NCBI GenBank assembly: GCA_963818775.1
Contig: CAWFUF010000024.1
Location: 496,001 to 560,000, forward strand
Reading direction: 5' to 3'
Length of the DNA: 64,000 nt
From: JAMXLO01 sp963818775
GTDB lineage: Bacteria > Pseudomonadota > Alphaproteobacteria > Acetobacterales > Acetobacteraceae
Shown here: positions 25,549 through 36,241 of the stretch, piece after piece
Position numbering within the stretch: position 1 is the stretch's first letter
Layout of the letters: every line of letters begins with the position of its first letter
Translations under genes and position numbers: made by a program
Notes under the pieces: model-generated
What the model was told of the DNA's origin: nothing
The model's database searches: none
The model's input: only the letters and a program-made list of their open reading frames with translations

Positions 25549-26538
25549 TCAGGCGGCTTGGCGATGCGGCTGGGCCTGCTGCTTGGCTGCGTAGGCGAGC
25601 GCTGCCTCGCGCACCCAGGCACCTGCTTCGTGTGCACCCCGCCGTGCGGCGAGGCGTTCGCGGTTGCATGGGCCATCGCCGGCGAGCACTCGCCGAAACT
25701 CGTCCCAGTCGATGGTGCCGAACTCCCAGTGCCCGGTCGCTTCATTGAAGCGCAACTGCTTGTCAGGGAAAGTCAGCCCAAGGTAGTGGCCCTGCGGCAC
25801 GGTCGCATCGATGAATTTCTGCCGCAGCGAGTCGTTGGTGAAGCGCTTGATCTTCCATCGCATGGACGCATCGGAGTGCTGCGACTGAGAATCGGGCGGC
25901 CCGAACATCATCAGGCTCGGCCACCACCAGCGGTTCAGCGCATCCTGTGCCATCGCCCGCTGTTCGGCTGAGCCGCGCGCCAGCGTGGTCATGATCTCGA
26001 AGCCCTGACGCTGATGAAACAACTCCTCCTTACAGATGCGGATCATCGCCCGCGCGTACGGCCCATAGGAACAACGGCACAACGGGATCTGGTTCATGAT
26101 CGCCGCGCCATCCACCAGCCAGCCGATGGCGCCGATATCCGCCCAGCTCAGCGTGGGATAGTTGAAGATCGAGGAGTATTTGGCGCGGCCGGTCAGCAAC
26201 TGCTCGACCAGCTCTTCGCGCGTAACTCCCAGCGTCTCCGCCGCGGCATAGAGATAGAGCCCGTGGCCGCCCTCATCCTGCACCTTGGCCAGCAGCGCGG
26301 CCTTGCGCCGCAACGTGGGGGCGCGGGTGATCCAGTTGCCCTCCGGCAGCATGCCCACGATTTCAGAATGCGCGTGCTGGCTGATCTGGCGGACGAGCGT
26401 GCGGCGATACGCCTCCGGCATCCAGTCGTTCGGCTCGATCCGCTCCTCCGCGTCGATGCGCGCCTGGAACTGCTCAGCGGCCTCGCTGGTGTCGGCCGGA
26501 CCTGTGGGAACGTTGAGTGCCTGGCTGTACATGCTCAC
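25549..26538 (-). CDS. paaA: PaaA-like catalytic diiron subunit of phenylacetyl-CoA epoxidase
   Basis: 329 residues. Diiron ligand motifs are present: AHSEIVGMLPE, the ExxH in KVQDEGGHGLYLY and the second ExxH in CKEELFHQRQGFE. PaaA epoxidises the aromatic ring of phenylacetyl-CoA with PaaC, PaaB and the reductase PaaE. The family text PNDWMPEAYRRTL and GAIGWLVDGAAIMNQ supports it. The ATG overlaps the DUF29 stop (ATGA). Since paaE, paaG, paaZ and paaK are not nearby, the substrate may be supplied by genes elsewhere or may differ from phenylacetyl-CoA. Confidence 0.93.
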   Translation of the reverse strand: MSMYSQALNVPTGPADTSEAAEQFQARIDAEERIEPNDWMPEAYRRTLVRQISQHAHSEIVGMLPEGNWITRAPTLRRKAALLAKVQDEGGHGLYLYAAAETLGVTREELVEQLLTGRAKYSSIFNYPTLSWADIGAIGWLVDGAAIMNQIPLCRCSYGPYARAMIRICKEELFHQRQGFEIMTTLARGSAEQRAMAQDALNRWWWPSLMMFGPPDSQSQHSDASMRWKIKRFTNDSLRQKFIDATVPQGHYLGLTFPDKQLRFNEATGHWEFGTIDWDEFRRVLAGDGPCNRERLAARRGAHEAGAWVREAALAYAAKQQAQPHRQAA

Positions 26539-26969
26539 TCCGGCCAGAAATCTGGGCTCATCGCCTCATCGTATGTGTATGGGCACTCGGTCGGGAAGGT
26601 CTTGCGTGCCAATCCGGTCTGGCGTTCCGCCTCGACCAACGCTAGCCGGTAGGCATCCCGCATCGCTTGTCCAAGTTGCGCTTTCAGGCTCGGATTGTCC
26701 CTGAGATGATCCTCCAGGCGATAACGTTGCTCCTCAATGGTGAGCCGCCAGCTGTTGCTGTGCAGCCCAGGTTGGAAGCGCCACTTTAGCAGGTGCAAGA
26801 GGAGTACGGACAAACGATTGACCAGTTCGCGCTTTTCGCTCCGCCCCATGCTCTCGATCTCTTCCGCGATGTGCTCGATATCGGCCTCCGTCAGCCTGCC
26901 AGCACGCAGCAGCGCAGCCTGCTGGTTGGCCCAGGCATAGAAGTCAAGATCGTAGAGGCTGTTCGACAC
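26535..26969 (-). CDS. DUF29 family protein
   Basis: 144 residues. The start LYDLDFYAWANQQAALLRAG, the centre HIAEEIESMGRSEKREL and LLLHLLKWRFQP are the DUF29 signature, common in cyanobacteria and alphaproteobacteria; no function is established. It is the first gene of the paa/P450 operon and overlaps paaA by ATGA, an unusual partner. It is divergent from the acyl-CoA dehydrogenase gene across about 96 bases that should hold both promoters. Confidence 0.88.
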   Translation of the reverse strand: MSNSLYDLDFYAWANQQAALLRAGRLTEADIEHIAEEIESMGRSEKRELVNRLSVLLLHLLKWRFQPGLHSNSWRLTIEEQRYRLEDHLRDNPSLKAQLGQAMRDAYRLALVEAERQTGLARKTFPTECPYTYDEAMSPDFWPE

Positions 26970-27065
26970 CGCCGCCTCCTTACCGCGCAGCCGTGGGGGT
27001 GTTCAGCACTTTGTTATACATGGAACATATATGGCCCAGCCAGCCAGCCCCCGAAAGGCCCGCCC

Positions 27066-28232
27066 ATGGACTTCGCCCTGACCGACCAGCAGCAGCAGAT
27101 CCGGGAGGAGGTGCTGAAGATTTGCGGCCGCTTCGACGACGCCTACTGGCTGGAGCGCGACCGGACTGCGACCTTCCCGGACGCGTTCTTTGCCGCCATG
27201 GCGGAAGGCAACTGGCTCGGCATCGCCATGCCGGAGGAGTATGGCGGTGCCGGTCTCGGTATCACCGAGGCGACCCTCCTGATGCAGGCGGTGGCCGAAT
27301 CGGGCGCCTGCATGTCGGGTGCCTCAGCCATCCACCTCAACATCTTCGGCCTCAACCCGGTGGTGGTGTTCGGCACCGAGGCGCAGAAACGGCGCATGCT
27401 GCCGCCCGTCGTCGCCGGCCACGACAAGGCGTGCTTCGGCGTCACGGAGCCGAACGCCGGCCTCAACACCACGCAGATCACCACCCGCGCCGAGCGCCGT
27501 GGCGACCGCTACATCATCAACGGCACCAAGATCTGGACCTCGACCGCACAGGTCGCGAGCAAGATACTGCTGCTCGCCCGCACCACACCGCTCGATCAGG
27601 TGAAGCGCCACAGCCACGGGCTGACGCTGTTCTACACCACGTTGGACCGCGCGCACGCCGAGGTGCGGCTGATCCACAAGATGGGGCGGCACGCGGTGGA
27701 TTCTAACATGGTGTTCTTCGAGGACATGGAGGTCCCGGAAGAAGATCGCATCGGCGACGAAGGCGAGGGGTTTCGCACATTGCTGCACGGCCTCAATCCC
27801 GAGCGCGTGCTGGTCGCGGCGGAAGCGATCGGCATCGGCCGCGTCGCGTTGCAACGCGCGTCGCGCTATGCGCGCGAGCGCGTGGTGTTCGGCCGGCCGA
27901 TTGGTCAGAACCAGGGCGTCCAGCATCCGCTGGCGAAATGCTGGGCAGAGCTGGAGGCGGCCAACCTCATGGTGATGAAGGCCGCCTGGCTGTACGACCA
28001 GGACCTGCCCTGCGGTGCCGAAGCCAATGCTGCGAAGTATCTCGCCGGTGAGGCAGGCTTCCGCGCCTGCGAGCAGGCAGTGATGACGCATGGCGGGATG
28101 GGCTATGCGCAGGAGTACCACGTCGAGCGCTACCTGCGTGAGTCGCTGATCCCGCGTATCGCGCCGGTCAGTCCGCAACTCATCCTGAGCTACCTGGCCG
28201 AACGCGTGCTCGACCTGCCGAAGTCGTATTGA
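27066..28232 (+). CDS. acyl-CoA dehydrogenase
   Basis: 388 residues. FAD and substrate motifs: MPEEYGGAGLGITE, CFGVTEPNAGLNTTQI, GTKIWTSTAQVA, and the C-terminal MTHGGMGYAQEYHVER. It catalyses alpha,beta-dehydrogenation of an acyl-CoA and passes electrons to ETF. ATG 27066 begins the conserved MDFALTDQQQQIREEV; the open frame extends upstream but into the divergent gene. It is transcribed away from the paa/P450 operon and probably belongs to the same catabolic programme. Confidence 0.92.
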   Translation: MDFALTDQQQQIREEVLKICGRFDDAYWLERDRTATFPDAFFAAMAEGNWLGIAMPEEYGGAGLGITEATLLMQAVAESGACMSGASAIHLNIFGLNPVVVFGTEAQKRRMLPPVVAGHDKACFGVTEPNAGLNTTQITTRAERRGDRYIINGTKIWTSTAQVASKILLLARTTPLDQVKRHSHGLTLFYTTLDRAHAEVRLIHKMGRHAVDSNMVFFEDMEVPEEDRIGDEGEGFRTLLHGLNPERVLVAAEAIGIGRVALQRASRYARERVVFGRPIGQNQGVQHPLAKCWAELEAANLMVMKAAWLYDQDLPCGAEANAAKYLAGEAGFRACEQAVMTHGGMGYAQEYHVERYLRESLIPRIAPVSPQLILSYLAERVLDLPKSY

Positions 28233-28250
28233 AGCGCAATGACCGTGGAA

Positions 28251-28739
28251 TTACTTGAGCTGATCGCGGATCTTGTCGAGGCCGGCGCGTGCACAGCCAT
28301 CGTCGAGGTTCGCGCCGGGAGCACCCGCGGCGCCGATCGCGCCCACAACCTCGTCACCCACCTTGATGACGATTCCGCCGCCGAACAGCATCAGATGCGG
28401 CAGTTGCGTGAATAGATTGATGAAGCCCGGCGCAGTCTTCGATCGCTCGAACAGAGCGCTGGTGTCGGTCTTGAACGACGCGGCCGTGTAGGCCTTGTCG
28501 TAGGCGCTGTCGAGCGTGTGGCTGCCAGCGCGATCGCCGCGCAAGAGAGCCTGTTGCACCCCGTCCGCATCGACCAGAACTGCGGTCTCGGAATAGCCCT
28601 GCTTCGCACAGCTTGCGACGGCTTCCGCTACTGCCTGGCCGGCAAGGTCCGCGGGTATGTGGTGGGTCGGCAGTAGCCCATCGGCGCCGGCGTTGACCGG
28701 TAGCAACAACAGCGCAAGGGCCGGCAGGTATCGCGTCAT
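28251..28739 (-). CDS. secreted GlcG/HbpS-type haem-binding-like protein (DUF336)
   Basis: 162 residues with a signal peptide (RYLPALALLLLPVNAGA, cleavage likely near residue 20). The mature part has the DUF336 fold: AVAEAVASCAKQGY, TAVLVDADGVQQAL, SAYDKAYTAASFKT, GGGIVIKVGDEVVGAIGAAG. Homologues include GlcG and the haem-sensing HbpS. It should be periplasmic. The ATG overlaps the stop of the serine hydrolase gene by one base, so both are co-translated. Confidence 0.85.
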   Translation of the reverse strand: MTRYLPALALLLLPVNAGADGLLPTHHIPADLAGQAVAEAVASCAKQGYSETAVLVDADGVQQALLRGDRAGSHTLDSAYDKAYTAASFKTDTSALFERSKTAPGFINLFTQLPHLMLFGGGIVIKVGDEVVGAIGAAGAPGANLDDGCARAGLDKIRDQLK

Positions 28740-30340
28740 CACGTAGGCTCCTTGGCGAACAGCAGGTTTCGGACGCGGCCGCCATCGACGTGCAGTCCGG
28801 TGATCCTGCCTCCGGTATCGCGCACTACGCGGCCATCGAGCCATGCACGAAAAAGTGGAGTTGGCGAGACGATCCGGACGCAGTCGCCCTCGATCGGTTC
28901 GATTCCCCATGGACCTGCGGTACGCAATGGTCCTGCGACGTGCAGGCCCATGCCGGTCTCGTCGGTGACGATGTTCCAGGTCGCCGCCATATCGGCATTG
29001 TGGTAGCGCCCGGGCAGGTCGGCTGGCGGCGCAGCGTCGGCCGAAACACGATGCAGCAGCTCGCGCATGCCCGCATCGCGCTCCACCTCCAATGTGTCTT
29101 CGGAGGTCAGCGTCATGGTAAAGTCACCGGAGCCGCGGCTGGTGGCAAGGTGCCCCTCGGCGGTGGGGATCGTGGTAAAGGCGACGCCGTGTGTGCACGC
29201 GGTCACACGGCCTACCTGGTCGATCTCCACATCGACCGTCGCGCCGGTGTCGCGGTTCAAATACCGGCCGGGTAACCCATCCGTCGCGGGCATCGGCGGC
29301 ACGGCTTGAACGCCTGGCTTGCCCTCGATCATCGCATCGATCGCCTGAAACGCCAGATCGTGCGGGTCGGAGGTGGCATCATTGCTGATGCAGATCACCG
29401 CGGCATCGTGATCCGGAATGCGCACAAAGCTGGTCTTGTAGCCGGGCCATAATCCGTCGTGGCCGATCGTGCGGACGCCGCGATGCAGCTTGATGCGCAG
29501 GCCGCGTGCGTAGGTGTTTGGCCTCCCGTTGTTGAACGGCGTCATCGTCTCAAGCGCGTTTGCAAGCGAGGGTCCGCTCAGACGCGGCGAGGTGAAGTGG
29601 GCGTGCCAAAGCGCGAGGTCGGCAACAGACGAAACCAGGCCGCCCTCGCCGTGCAGCGGGAAATCGTGCTGCGCCCGCGTCCAGCCACGGCGCGCGGGGA
29701 AATAGCCGGTCGCCAGGTTCGGCACCACTTCGGTCGTGCGCTCGACGTGGCACGTCGCGTTCAAACCGAGAGGGGTGAAGATACGGCGGTCCAGGAAATC
29801 GCGGAATGTCTGCTCGCTGACCTGCTCAACGATGCGGCCGAGCAACATGAAATTGGAGTTGCTATAGAGATAGCGCGATCCAGGCACGAAGTTCAGACCG
29901 CGTTGCCGACAAACGCCATCCAGCAGATCTTGCGGCTCGCAAGGCTGGCCCAGGTCGAGCCCGCCGAGACGCATGATCTCCAGCGTGTCGCGAATGCCGG
30001 AGGTGTTGTGCATCAAGTGTGCAAGCGTGATCCGGTGACCGAGATCGGGCAGGGCAGGAAGGTAGCGCCGCACATCATCATCGATCGACAGCCGACCTTC
30101 GGCCTCCAGCAGCAGAATTGCCGTGCAGGTAAATTGCTTGCTGACCGATGCGATGCGGAACGTCGTCTGGGGGCCAATAGGAACACCGAGTTCGATGCTG
30201 GCCATGCCGGCACTCTCGTGCACGACAAGATCGCGGCCTACCACCACGCCGAGCGTCACGCCTGGCCCGTCGGACTGACGCCACGGCGCAAGCAATCGCT
30301 CGACGCGACGGCGAAGCAACAGGTGATCGAGATCGTTCAT
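28739..30340 (-). CDS. serine hydrolase of the beta-lactamase fold, D-aminopeptidase-like
   Basis: 533 residues from ATG 30340. The penicillin-binding fold has all three motifs: S65-VSK68, Y159-S-N161 and H294-D-G296. Two further beta-barrel-like domains follow (about 345-435 and 440-533), as in the three-domain D-aminopeptidase of Ochrobactrum anthropi (520 residues, active Ser62), which is the best match by architecture. No signal peptide is visible. Starts at 30349 or 30376 were rejected because they fall in palindromic DNA between this gene and clpA. It could also act as an esterase. Confidence 0.82.
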   Translation of the reverse strand: MNDLDHLLLRRRVERLLAPWRQSDGPGVTLGVVVGRDLVVHESAGMASIELGVPIGPQTTFRIASVSKQFTCTAILLLEAEGRLSIDDDVRRYLPALPDLGHRITLAHLMHNTSGIRDTLEIMRLGGLDLGQPCEPQDLLDGVCRQRGLNFVPGSRYLYSNSNFMLLGRIVEQVSEQTFRDFLDRRIFTPLGLNATCHVERTTEVVPNLATGYFPARRGWTRAQHDFPLHGEGGLVSSVADLALWHAHFTSPRLSGPSLANALETMTPFNNGRPNTYARGLRIKLHRGVRTIGHDGLWPGYKTSFVRIPDHDAAVICISNDATSDPHDLAFQAIDAMIEGKPGVQAVPPMPATDGLPGRYLNRDTGATVDVEIDQVGRVTACTHGVAFTTIPTAEGHLATSRGSGDFTMTLTSEDTLEVERDAGMRELLHRVSADAAPPADLPGRYHNADMAATWNIVTDETGMGLHVAGPLRTAGPWGIEPIEGDCVRIVSPTPLFRAWLDGRVVRDTGGRITGLHVDGGRVRNLLFAKEPT

Positions 30341-30342
30341 CG

Positions 30343-30358
30343 GCGGCATTAATGCCGC
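30343..30358. promoter_or_regulatory. 16-bp perfect palindrome just upstream of the serine hydrolase gene
   Basis: GCGGCATTAATGCCGC is a perfect palindrome only two bases upstream of the preferred start codon. It could act as an operator or, in the mRNA, as a hairpin covering the ribosome site. No protein is known to me for this motif. Confidence 0.3.
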
Positions 30359-30363
30359 GAGCA

Positions 30364-30386
30364 ACGGCCGGGACAAGCCCGGCCGT
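30364..30386 (-). terminator. hairpin after clpA, possible terminator
   Basis: ACGGCCGGG and CCCGGCCGT form a perfect 9-bp GC-rich stem with a five-base loop, starting 8 bases after the clpA stop. There is no T-run after it on the minus strand, so it is either a weak or factor-assisted terminator or an mRNA-end stabiliser between clpA and the next gene. Confidence 0.5.
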
Positions 30387-30394
30387 CGGGTAAG

Positions 30395-32740
<2,346 letters not shown>

Positions 32741-32876
32741 GGTCGTCGACGCTCCTACGCGCTGAAGTCAGTGAGCTGGACCGATCATCTCCGGCGACCC
32801 GACCGGCAGTCAACTAAGGCAAAGTCCGTACCGTCTCCGCCCTCACATGTGGTAGCTACCTTTCCGGACCCTGCAA

Positions 32877-33209
32877 TCATTCCTTCTCGATCGTGCATTG
32901 CAGAGGATGCTGGTTTTGCCGCGCCAAATCCATGACCTGCGTCACTTTGGTCTCGGCCACCTCGTAAGTGTAGACGCCGCACACGCCGACGCCGCGGCGG
33001 TGGACGTGCAGCATGATTCTGGTGGCCTCCTCGCGCGTCTTTTGAAAAAACCGTTCCAGGACGTGCACAACGAACTCCATGGGGGTGTAATCGTCGTTCA
33101 GCATCAGAACCTTATACATCGCCGGTTTGCGCGTCTTTGGCCGCGCTCGGACCACCACCCCGGTGTTCGGGCCTTCCGTGTTGCTGTTGCCGCCGCGCCT
33201 GTCGCTCAT
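32877..33209 (-). CDS. clpS: ClpS adaptor of the ClpAP protease
   Basis: 110 residues. The core MLNDDYTPMEFVVHVLERFF with HRRGVGVCGVYTYEVAETKV is unmistakable ClpS and contains the substrate pocket. It binds N-end-rule residues and the ClpA N-domain. ATG 33209 (SDRRGGNSNTEG, a short disordered leader) is chosen; upstream in-frame sequence is not ClpS-like. It precedes clpA by 136 bases and follows a bidirectional terminator. Confidence 0.95.
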   Translation of the reverse strand: MSDRRGGNSNTEGPNTGVVVRARPKTRKPAMYKVLMLNDDYTPMEFVVHVLERFFQKTREEATRIMLHVHRRGVGVCGVYTYEVAETKVTQVMDLARQNQHPLQCTIEKE

Positions 33210-33386
33210 CGTGCTTCCACGCCCATCTACCCCGACACCCCGCCAACTCCGGACGGGCCTGTCTGTTCCACAAGTCGTGGAGTCCACTCCACCGCCTGCC
33301 GAGGCACGAACCATATCGGAAGGCAGCCGTGGGTTAAAAGAGCATTGACCAGCAAAGATTAAGCGCACGTATCACAACACAAAAAA

Positions 33387-33407
33387 ACCCTGGCGAGTGG
33401 CCAGGGT
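33387..33407. terminator. rho-independent terminator downstream of the phasin gene
   Basis: ACCCTGGC and GCCAGGGT form a perfect 8-bp stem around a GAGTG loop. On the minus strand it is followed by seven T residues (the A-run at 33381-33387), and on the plus strand by CTTTTCT. It thus terminates the phasin transcript coming from the right and separates it from clpS. Confidence 0.85.
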
Positions 33408-33504
33408 CTTTTCTGATCGATCTATCGGGCTAGCCCGCGGGGAGGAGGCCGGCAGGCCGCCCGATCAAGCATGATAGCAAGACCGATCGATTGGTTTCGG
33501 CCGA

Positions 33505-34020
33505 TCAGCCGGCCTTGGCAAACTTCTCCATCGCCAAAGTGACCCGGGCGGTCAGCGGCGCCAGCGTCTGCTCGGTCAGCTTCATCGAAGCGTCAGTCAG
33601 CTTGCCAAACTCCGCCAGCGTCTTCTCCAGCGTCGTGCGTGCCAGGGTTGCCTGAAGATCAAACGCATCCTTCAGCGACTTTGCCGACGTGAGCGCCTTG
33701 AACGTGGACATCGTCTCGTCGAACGAGGCCTGTGCGGTCGCCGCCATCTGCTTGCCAAGATCCTGCATCCCAGATGCCCAGATCTGGCCAGACCTCACCA
33801 TCGCTTCGAGGTTCCCTTGGCTGAACGCCATCAGCTCCTCAGCCGTCTTCATCGCCTTTTCCATGCCTTCCTTTACCTTTTCCTGAGTGTTCACAAATCC
33901 GACGGTGGCCCGGGTCATGTCGTCCTTCAGCCCCGACACCGTTGATTCAAAACCCTTGTTGACATCCGCCGTCTGGTCCTCAATGGCGATCGCTTCGATC
34001 ACCTTGGGTCTGTTTGCCAT
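33505..34020 (-). CDS. phaP: phasin family protein (PHA granule-associated)
   Basis: 171 residues, entirely helical and amphipathic, with the phasin core FVNTQEKVKEGMEKAMKTAE, AFSQGNLEAMVRSGQIWASG and SLKDAFDLQATLARTTLEK. Phasins coat polyhydroxyalkanoate granules and control their size. AGGAGG is 8 bases before ATG 34020 but only 2 before ATG 34026, so 34020 is preferred. Two PhaR-type palindromes lie 71 and 129 bases upstream, and a strong terminator follows. It implies that the organism stores PHA. Confidence 0.92.
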   Translation of the reverse strand: MANRPKVIEAIAIEDQTADVNKGFESTVSGLKDDMTRATVGFVNTQEKVKEGMEKAMKTAEELMAFSQGNLEAMVRSGQIWASGMQDLGKQMAATAQASFDETMSTFKALTSAKSLKDAFDLQATLARTTLEKTLAEFGKLTDASMKLTEQTLAPLTARVTLAMEKFAKAG

Positions 34021-34090
34021 ACGCATTACCTCCTGGTGAACGGCCGCCCCGCGAGGCGTCCGCACCTTCGAGTTGGTTGCCGAACCGGTT

Positions 34091-34105
34091 TGCTGCAATG
34101 CAGCA
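34091..34105. promoter_or_regulatory. PhaR-type operator (CTGC-N3-GCAG) upstream of phaP
   Basis: TGCTGCAATGCAGCA is a perfect inverted repeat with a one-base centre and contains CTGC-AAT-GCAG. This is the CTGCN3GCAG consensus reported for the PHA-responsive repressor PhaR of Paracoccus and Rhodobacter. It lies about 70 bases upstream of the phasin start, within the likely promoter, so phaP is probably repressed by PhaR until PHA accumulates. Confidence 0.7.
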
Positions 34106-34148
34106 CAAACCCGATATAGGCCAAGGCCCAGCAGGGATCAAGCGGTTT

Positions 34149-34163
34149 TTGTGCACTGCACAA
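34149..34163. promoter_or_regulatory. second TGC-rich palindrome upstream of phaP, possible PhaR site
   Basis: TTGTGCACTGCACAA is a perfect 15-base inverted repeat with a TGC-ACT-GCA core, spaced 58 bases from the first operator. It departs from CTGCN3GCAG only at the outer base pair. Two sites at one promoter would allow cooperative binding or looping. Confidence 0.55.
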
Positions 34164-34324
34164 GAATACTTGGAGTTGTCTTAATCGGCCGTTTTAGCCG
34201 CCGCGCTTGTGCAAGGAGTCGCTTGTAACCCGTTCAATTTTTTCTCTTTTCGTGCCGATTTTGGCTGGACAGGCGCGTCGGCCCGCCCTTAGAGTTCCAA
34301 TCAACCGCAGGAGGTGGGCAAGGA

Positions 34325-35545
34325 ATGGCGGCGACAGAGCGCCCAGGACGCAAGTTTGTGACGCGTCTGTCGGCTCTCGCGTGCGTTGTTGTAGCCATCG
34401 CAACGGTGCTTCCCATCCAGGCCGCAGCGCAGATCGGCTCAGCCCGTTACAGCTCGATCGTGGTGGATGCGGCCACGGGCAACGTCCTCGAGGAGGCGAA
34501 CCCGGACGCTCCGCGCCATCCGGCGAGCCTCGCCAAGCTCATGACCCTGTACGTGGTATTTGAGGCGTTGCGTGACCGTCGCATCAGCGCGGATCAGCTG
34601 GTACCGGTTTCGCCGCGTGCCGCCGCAATGGAACCCTCCAAGCTCGGCCTCGTCCCGGGAACGCGGCTGACGGTGGAGGAGGCGATCCTGGGGTTGGTCA
34701 CCAAATCCGCCAACGATGCGGCGGCCGCACTTGGCGAACTGCTTGGCGGCTCCGAGGACCGATTTGCCCAGATGATGACCTTGCGTGCCCGCGCGCTAGG
34801 CATGAGCCGCACAACCTTTACCAACGCCTCGGGGCTGCCCGACCCTGACCAGTGGACCACTGCCCGCGACCTGGCAGTCCTGGCCCGGCACCTGCTGACC
34901 GACTTTCCCGGGTTCTATCCCTATTTCAGCACGCCCAGCTTCACCTTCCAGCGTCGCGTGATCTTCAATCACGATCGAATGCTGGCGTCCTATCCTGGCG
35001 CGGACGGCATGAAGACAGGTTATACCGAAGCGTCCGGGCACAATCTCGTCACCAGTGCGGTGCATAGCGGTGTGCGCCTCATCGGTGTCGTACTGGGTGC
35101 CGGTTCCAACCCCGAGCGTGACGCACACATGGCGGCACTGCTCAATCAGGGTTTCGACCAGTTGGATGTGCCACCGGAACGCCGGACGATGCTGGCGAGC
35201 AGCAGGGTGCCCAGTCTGGTCGGCACCGCGCACGCAGCGACCCTGGCGATGCAGTCCATCCGTCCGGCGGCGCATGTTCGGACGGCGACGACCGCCTTCG
35301 CGATTCAGGTAGGCAGTTTCGGCAGCGAGAGGGCGGCGCGCGAAGCGGCATCGAATGCGCGCCGTGCGGCGGATGATGGGGAGCCGCGTGTCGAGGCGGC
35401 CAGCCTGCACGGCCGGACCCTCTGGCGCGCGCAGGTCACGGGCCTGACTTCCGCTGAGGCTCAGGGCGCCTGCGCAACTCTTGCGCGGCATCGGGCCGCA
35501 TGCGTGGTCCTGCGCCTCGACCCGCGCCAACTCGCCAGCAACTGA
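34325..35545 (+). CDS. dacF: D-alanyl-D-alanine carboxypeptidase (PBP5/DacF type) with C-terminal SPOR domain
   Basis: 406 residues. A signal peptide (about 1-35, ends AAAQ) is followed by the S11 peptidase fold with S68-LAK71, S128-A-N130 and K230-T-G232. The C-terminal 80 residues form a SPOR domain (FAIQVGSFGSERAAREA ... LWRAQVTGL) that binds denuded glycan at division septa. It trims pentapeptides of murein in the periplasm. It converges on rpiA with six bases between the stops. Confidence 0.95.
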   Translation: MAATERPGRKFVTRLSALACVVVAIATVLPIQAAAQIGSARYSSIVVDAATGNVLEEANPDAPRHPASLAKLMTLYVVFEALRDRRISADQLVPVSPRAAAMEPSKLGLVPGTRLTVEEAILGLVTKSANDAAAALGELLGGSEDRFAQMMTLRARALGMSRTTFTNASGLPDPDQWTTARDLAVLARHLLTDFPGFYPYFSTPSFTFQRRVIFNHDRMLASYPGADGMKTGYTEASGHNLVTSAVHSGVRLIGVVLGAGSNPERDAHMAALLNQGFDQLDVPPERRTMLASSRVPSLVGTAHAATLAMQSIRPAAHVRTATTAFAIQVGSFGSERAAREAASNARRAADDGEPRVEAASLHGRTLWRAQVTGLTSAEAQGACATLARHRAACVVLRLDPRQLASN

Positions 35546-35551
35546 CCCCGG

Positions 35552-36241
35552 TCAGCTACCGCGCCGGAGCTCCCGGACGCCCTGGTCGCTCGCAACCAGG
35601 GCTTGGCGGGCCATGCCGATGAACAGGCCGGTCTCAACCACCCCTACGATCTGGCCGATGGCCTGATCCAGGGCGGCGGGATCGGCAATCGTGCCAAACC
35701 TGCAATCGAGAATACGGTGGCCGCCGTCCGTGCAGAACAACTGGCCCGCCGCGTCGCGTCTTGGCTGCGGGTCGGTGCCGAGACGGCGCAGGCGGTCAGC
35801 CGTCGTCTCCCAGCCGAACGGGACGACCTCGACCGGGACCGGCACGGTCGCCCCAAGCCGCTCGACCAGCTTTCGGCCGTCCGCGACGATGACGAGGTGC
35901 TCGCTCGCTGCCGCGACGATCTTCTCGCGCAGCAAGGCGCCCCCTGCGCCCTTGATCAGATTGAGCGAGCTGATTTCAATCTCATCCGCGCCGTCGATCG
36001 TCAGGTCCAGCCGTCGATGCTCGGCGAAGCTGGTGAGCGGAATGCCGCCCTCGCGTGCCTGTGCCGCGCTGCGTTCGGAGGTGGGTATCGCGCGGATGCG
36101 CAATCCTTCACGCACGCGCCGGATCAGTGCGTCGATGGCGAAGCGGGCGGTGGAGCCGGTGCCCAGTCCCACCAGCATGCCATCCTGCACCAGAGCGGCG
36201 GCGGCCTCCGCTGCCTCGCGCTTTTGCGTGTCGCGGTCCAT
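35552..36241 (-). CDS. rpiA: ribose-5-phosphate isomerase A
   Basis: 229 residues. GLGTGSTARFAIDAL binds the phosphate, and TIDGADEIEISSLNLIKGAGG with the following LLREK carries the catalytic Asp, Lys and Glu. It interconverts ribose-5-phosphate and ribulose-5-phosphate in the pentose phosphate pathway. The ATG overlaps the TGA of the upstream dipeptidase gene (TGATG), so the two are coupled although functionally unrelated. Confidence 0.96.
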   Translation of the reverse strand: MDRDTQKREAAEAAAALVQDGMLVGLGTGSTARFAIDALIRRVREGLRIRAIPTSERSAAQAREGGIPLTSFAEHRRLDLTIDGADEIEISSLNLIKGAGGALLREKIVAAASEHLVIVADGRKLVERLGATVPVPVEVVPFGWETTADRLRRLGTDPQPRRDAAGQLFCTDGGHRILDCRFGTIADPAALDQAIGQIVGVVETGLFIGMARQALVASDQGVRELRRGS

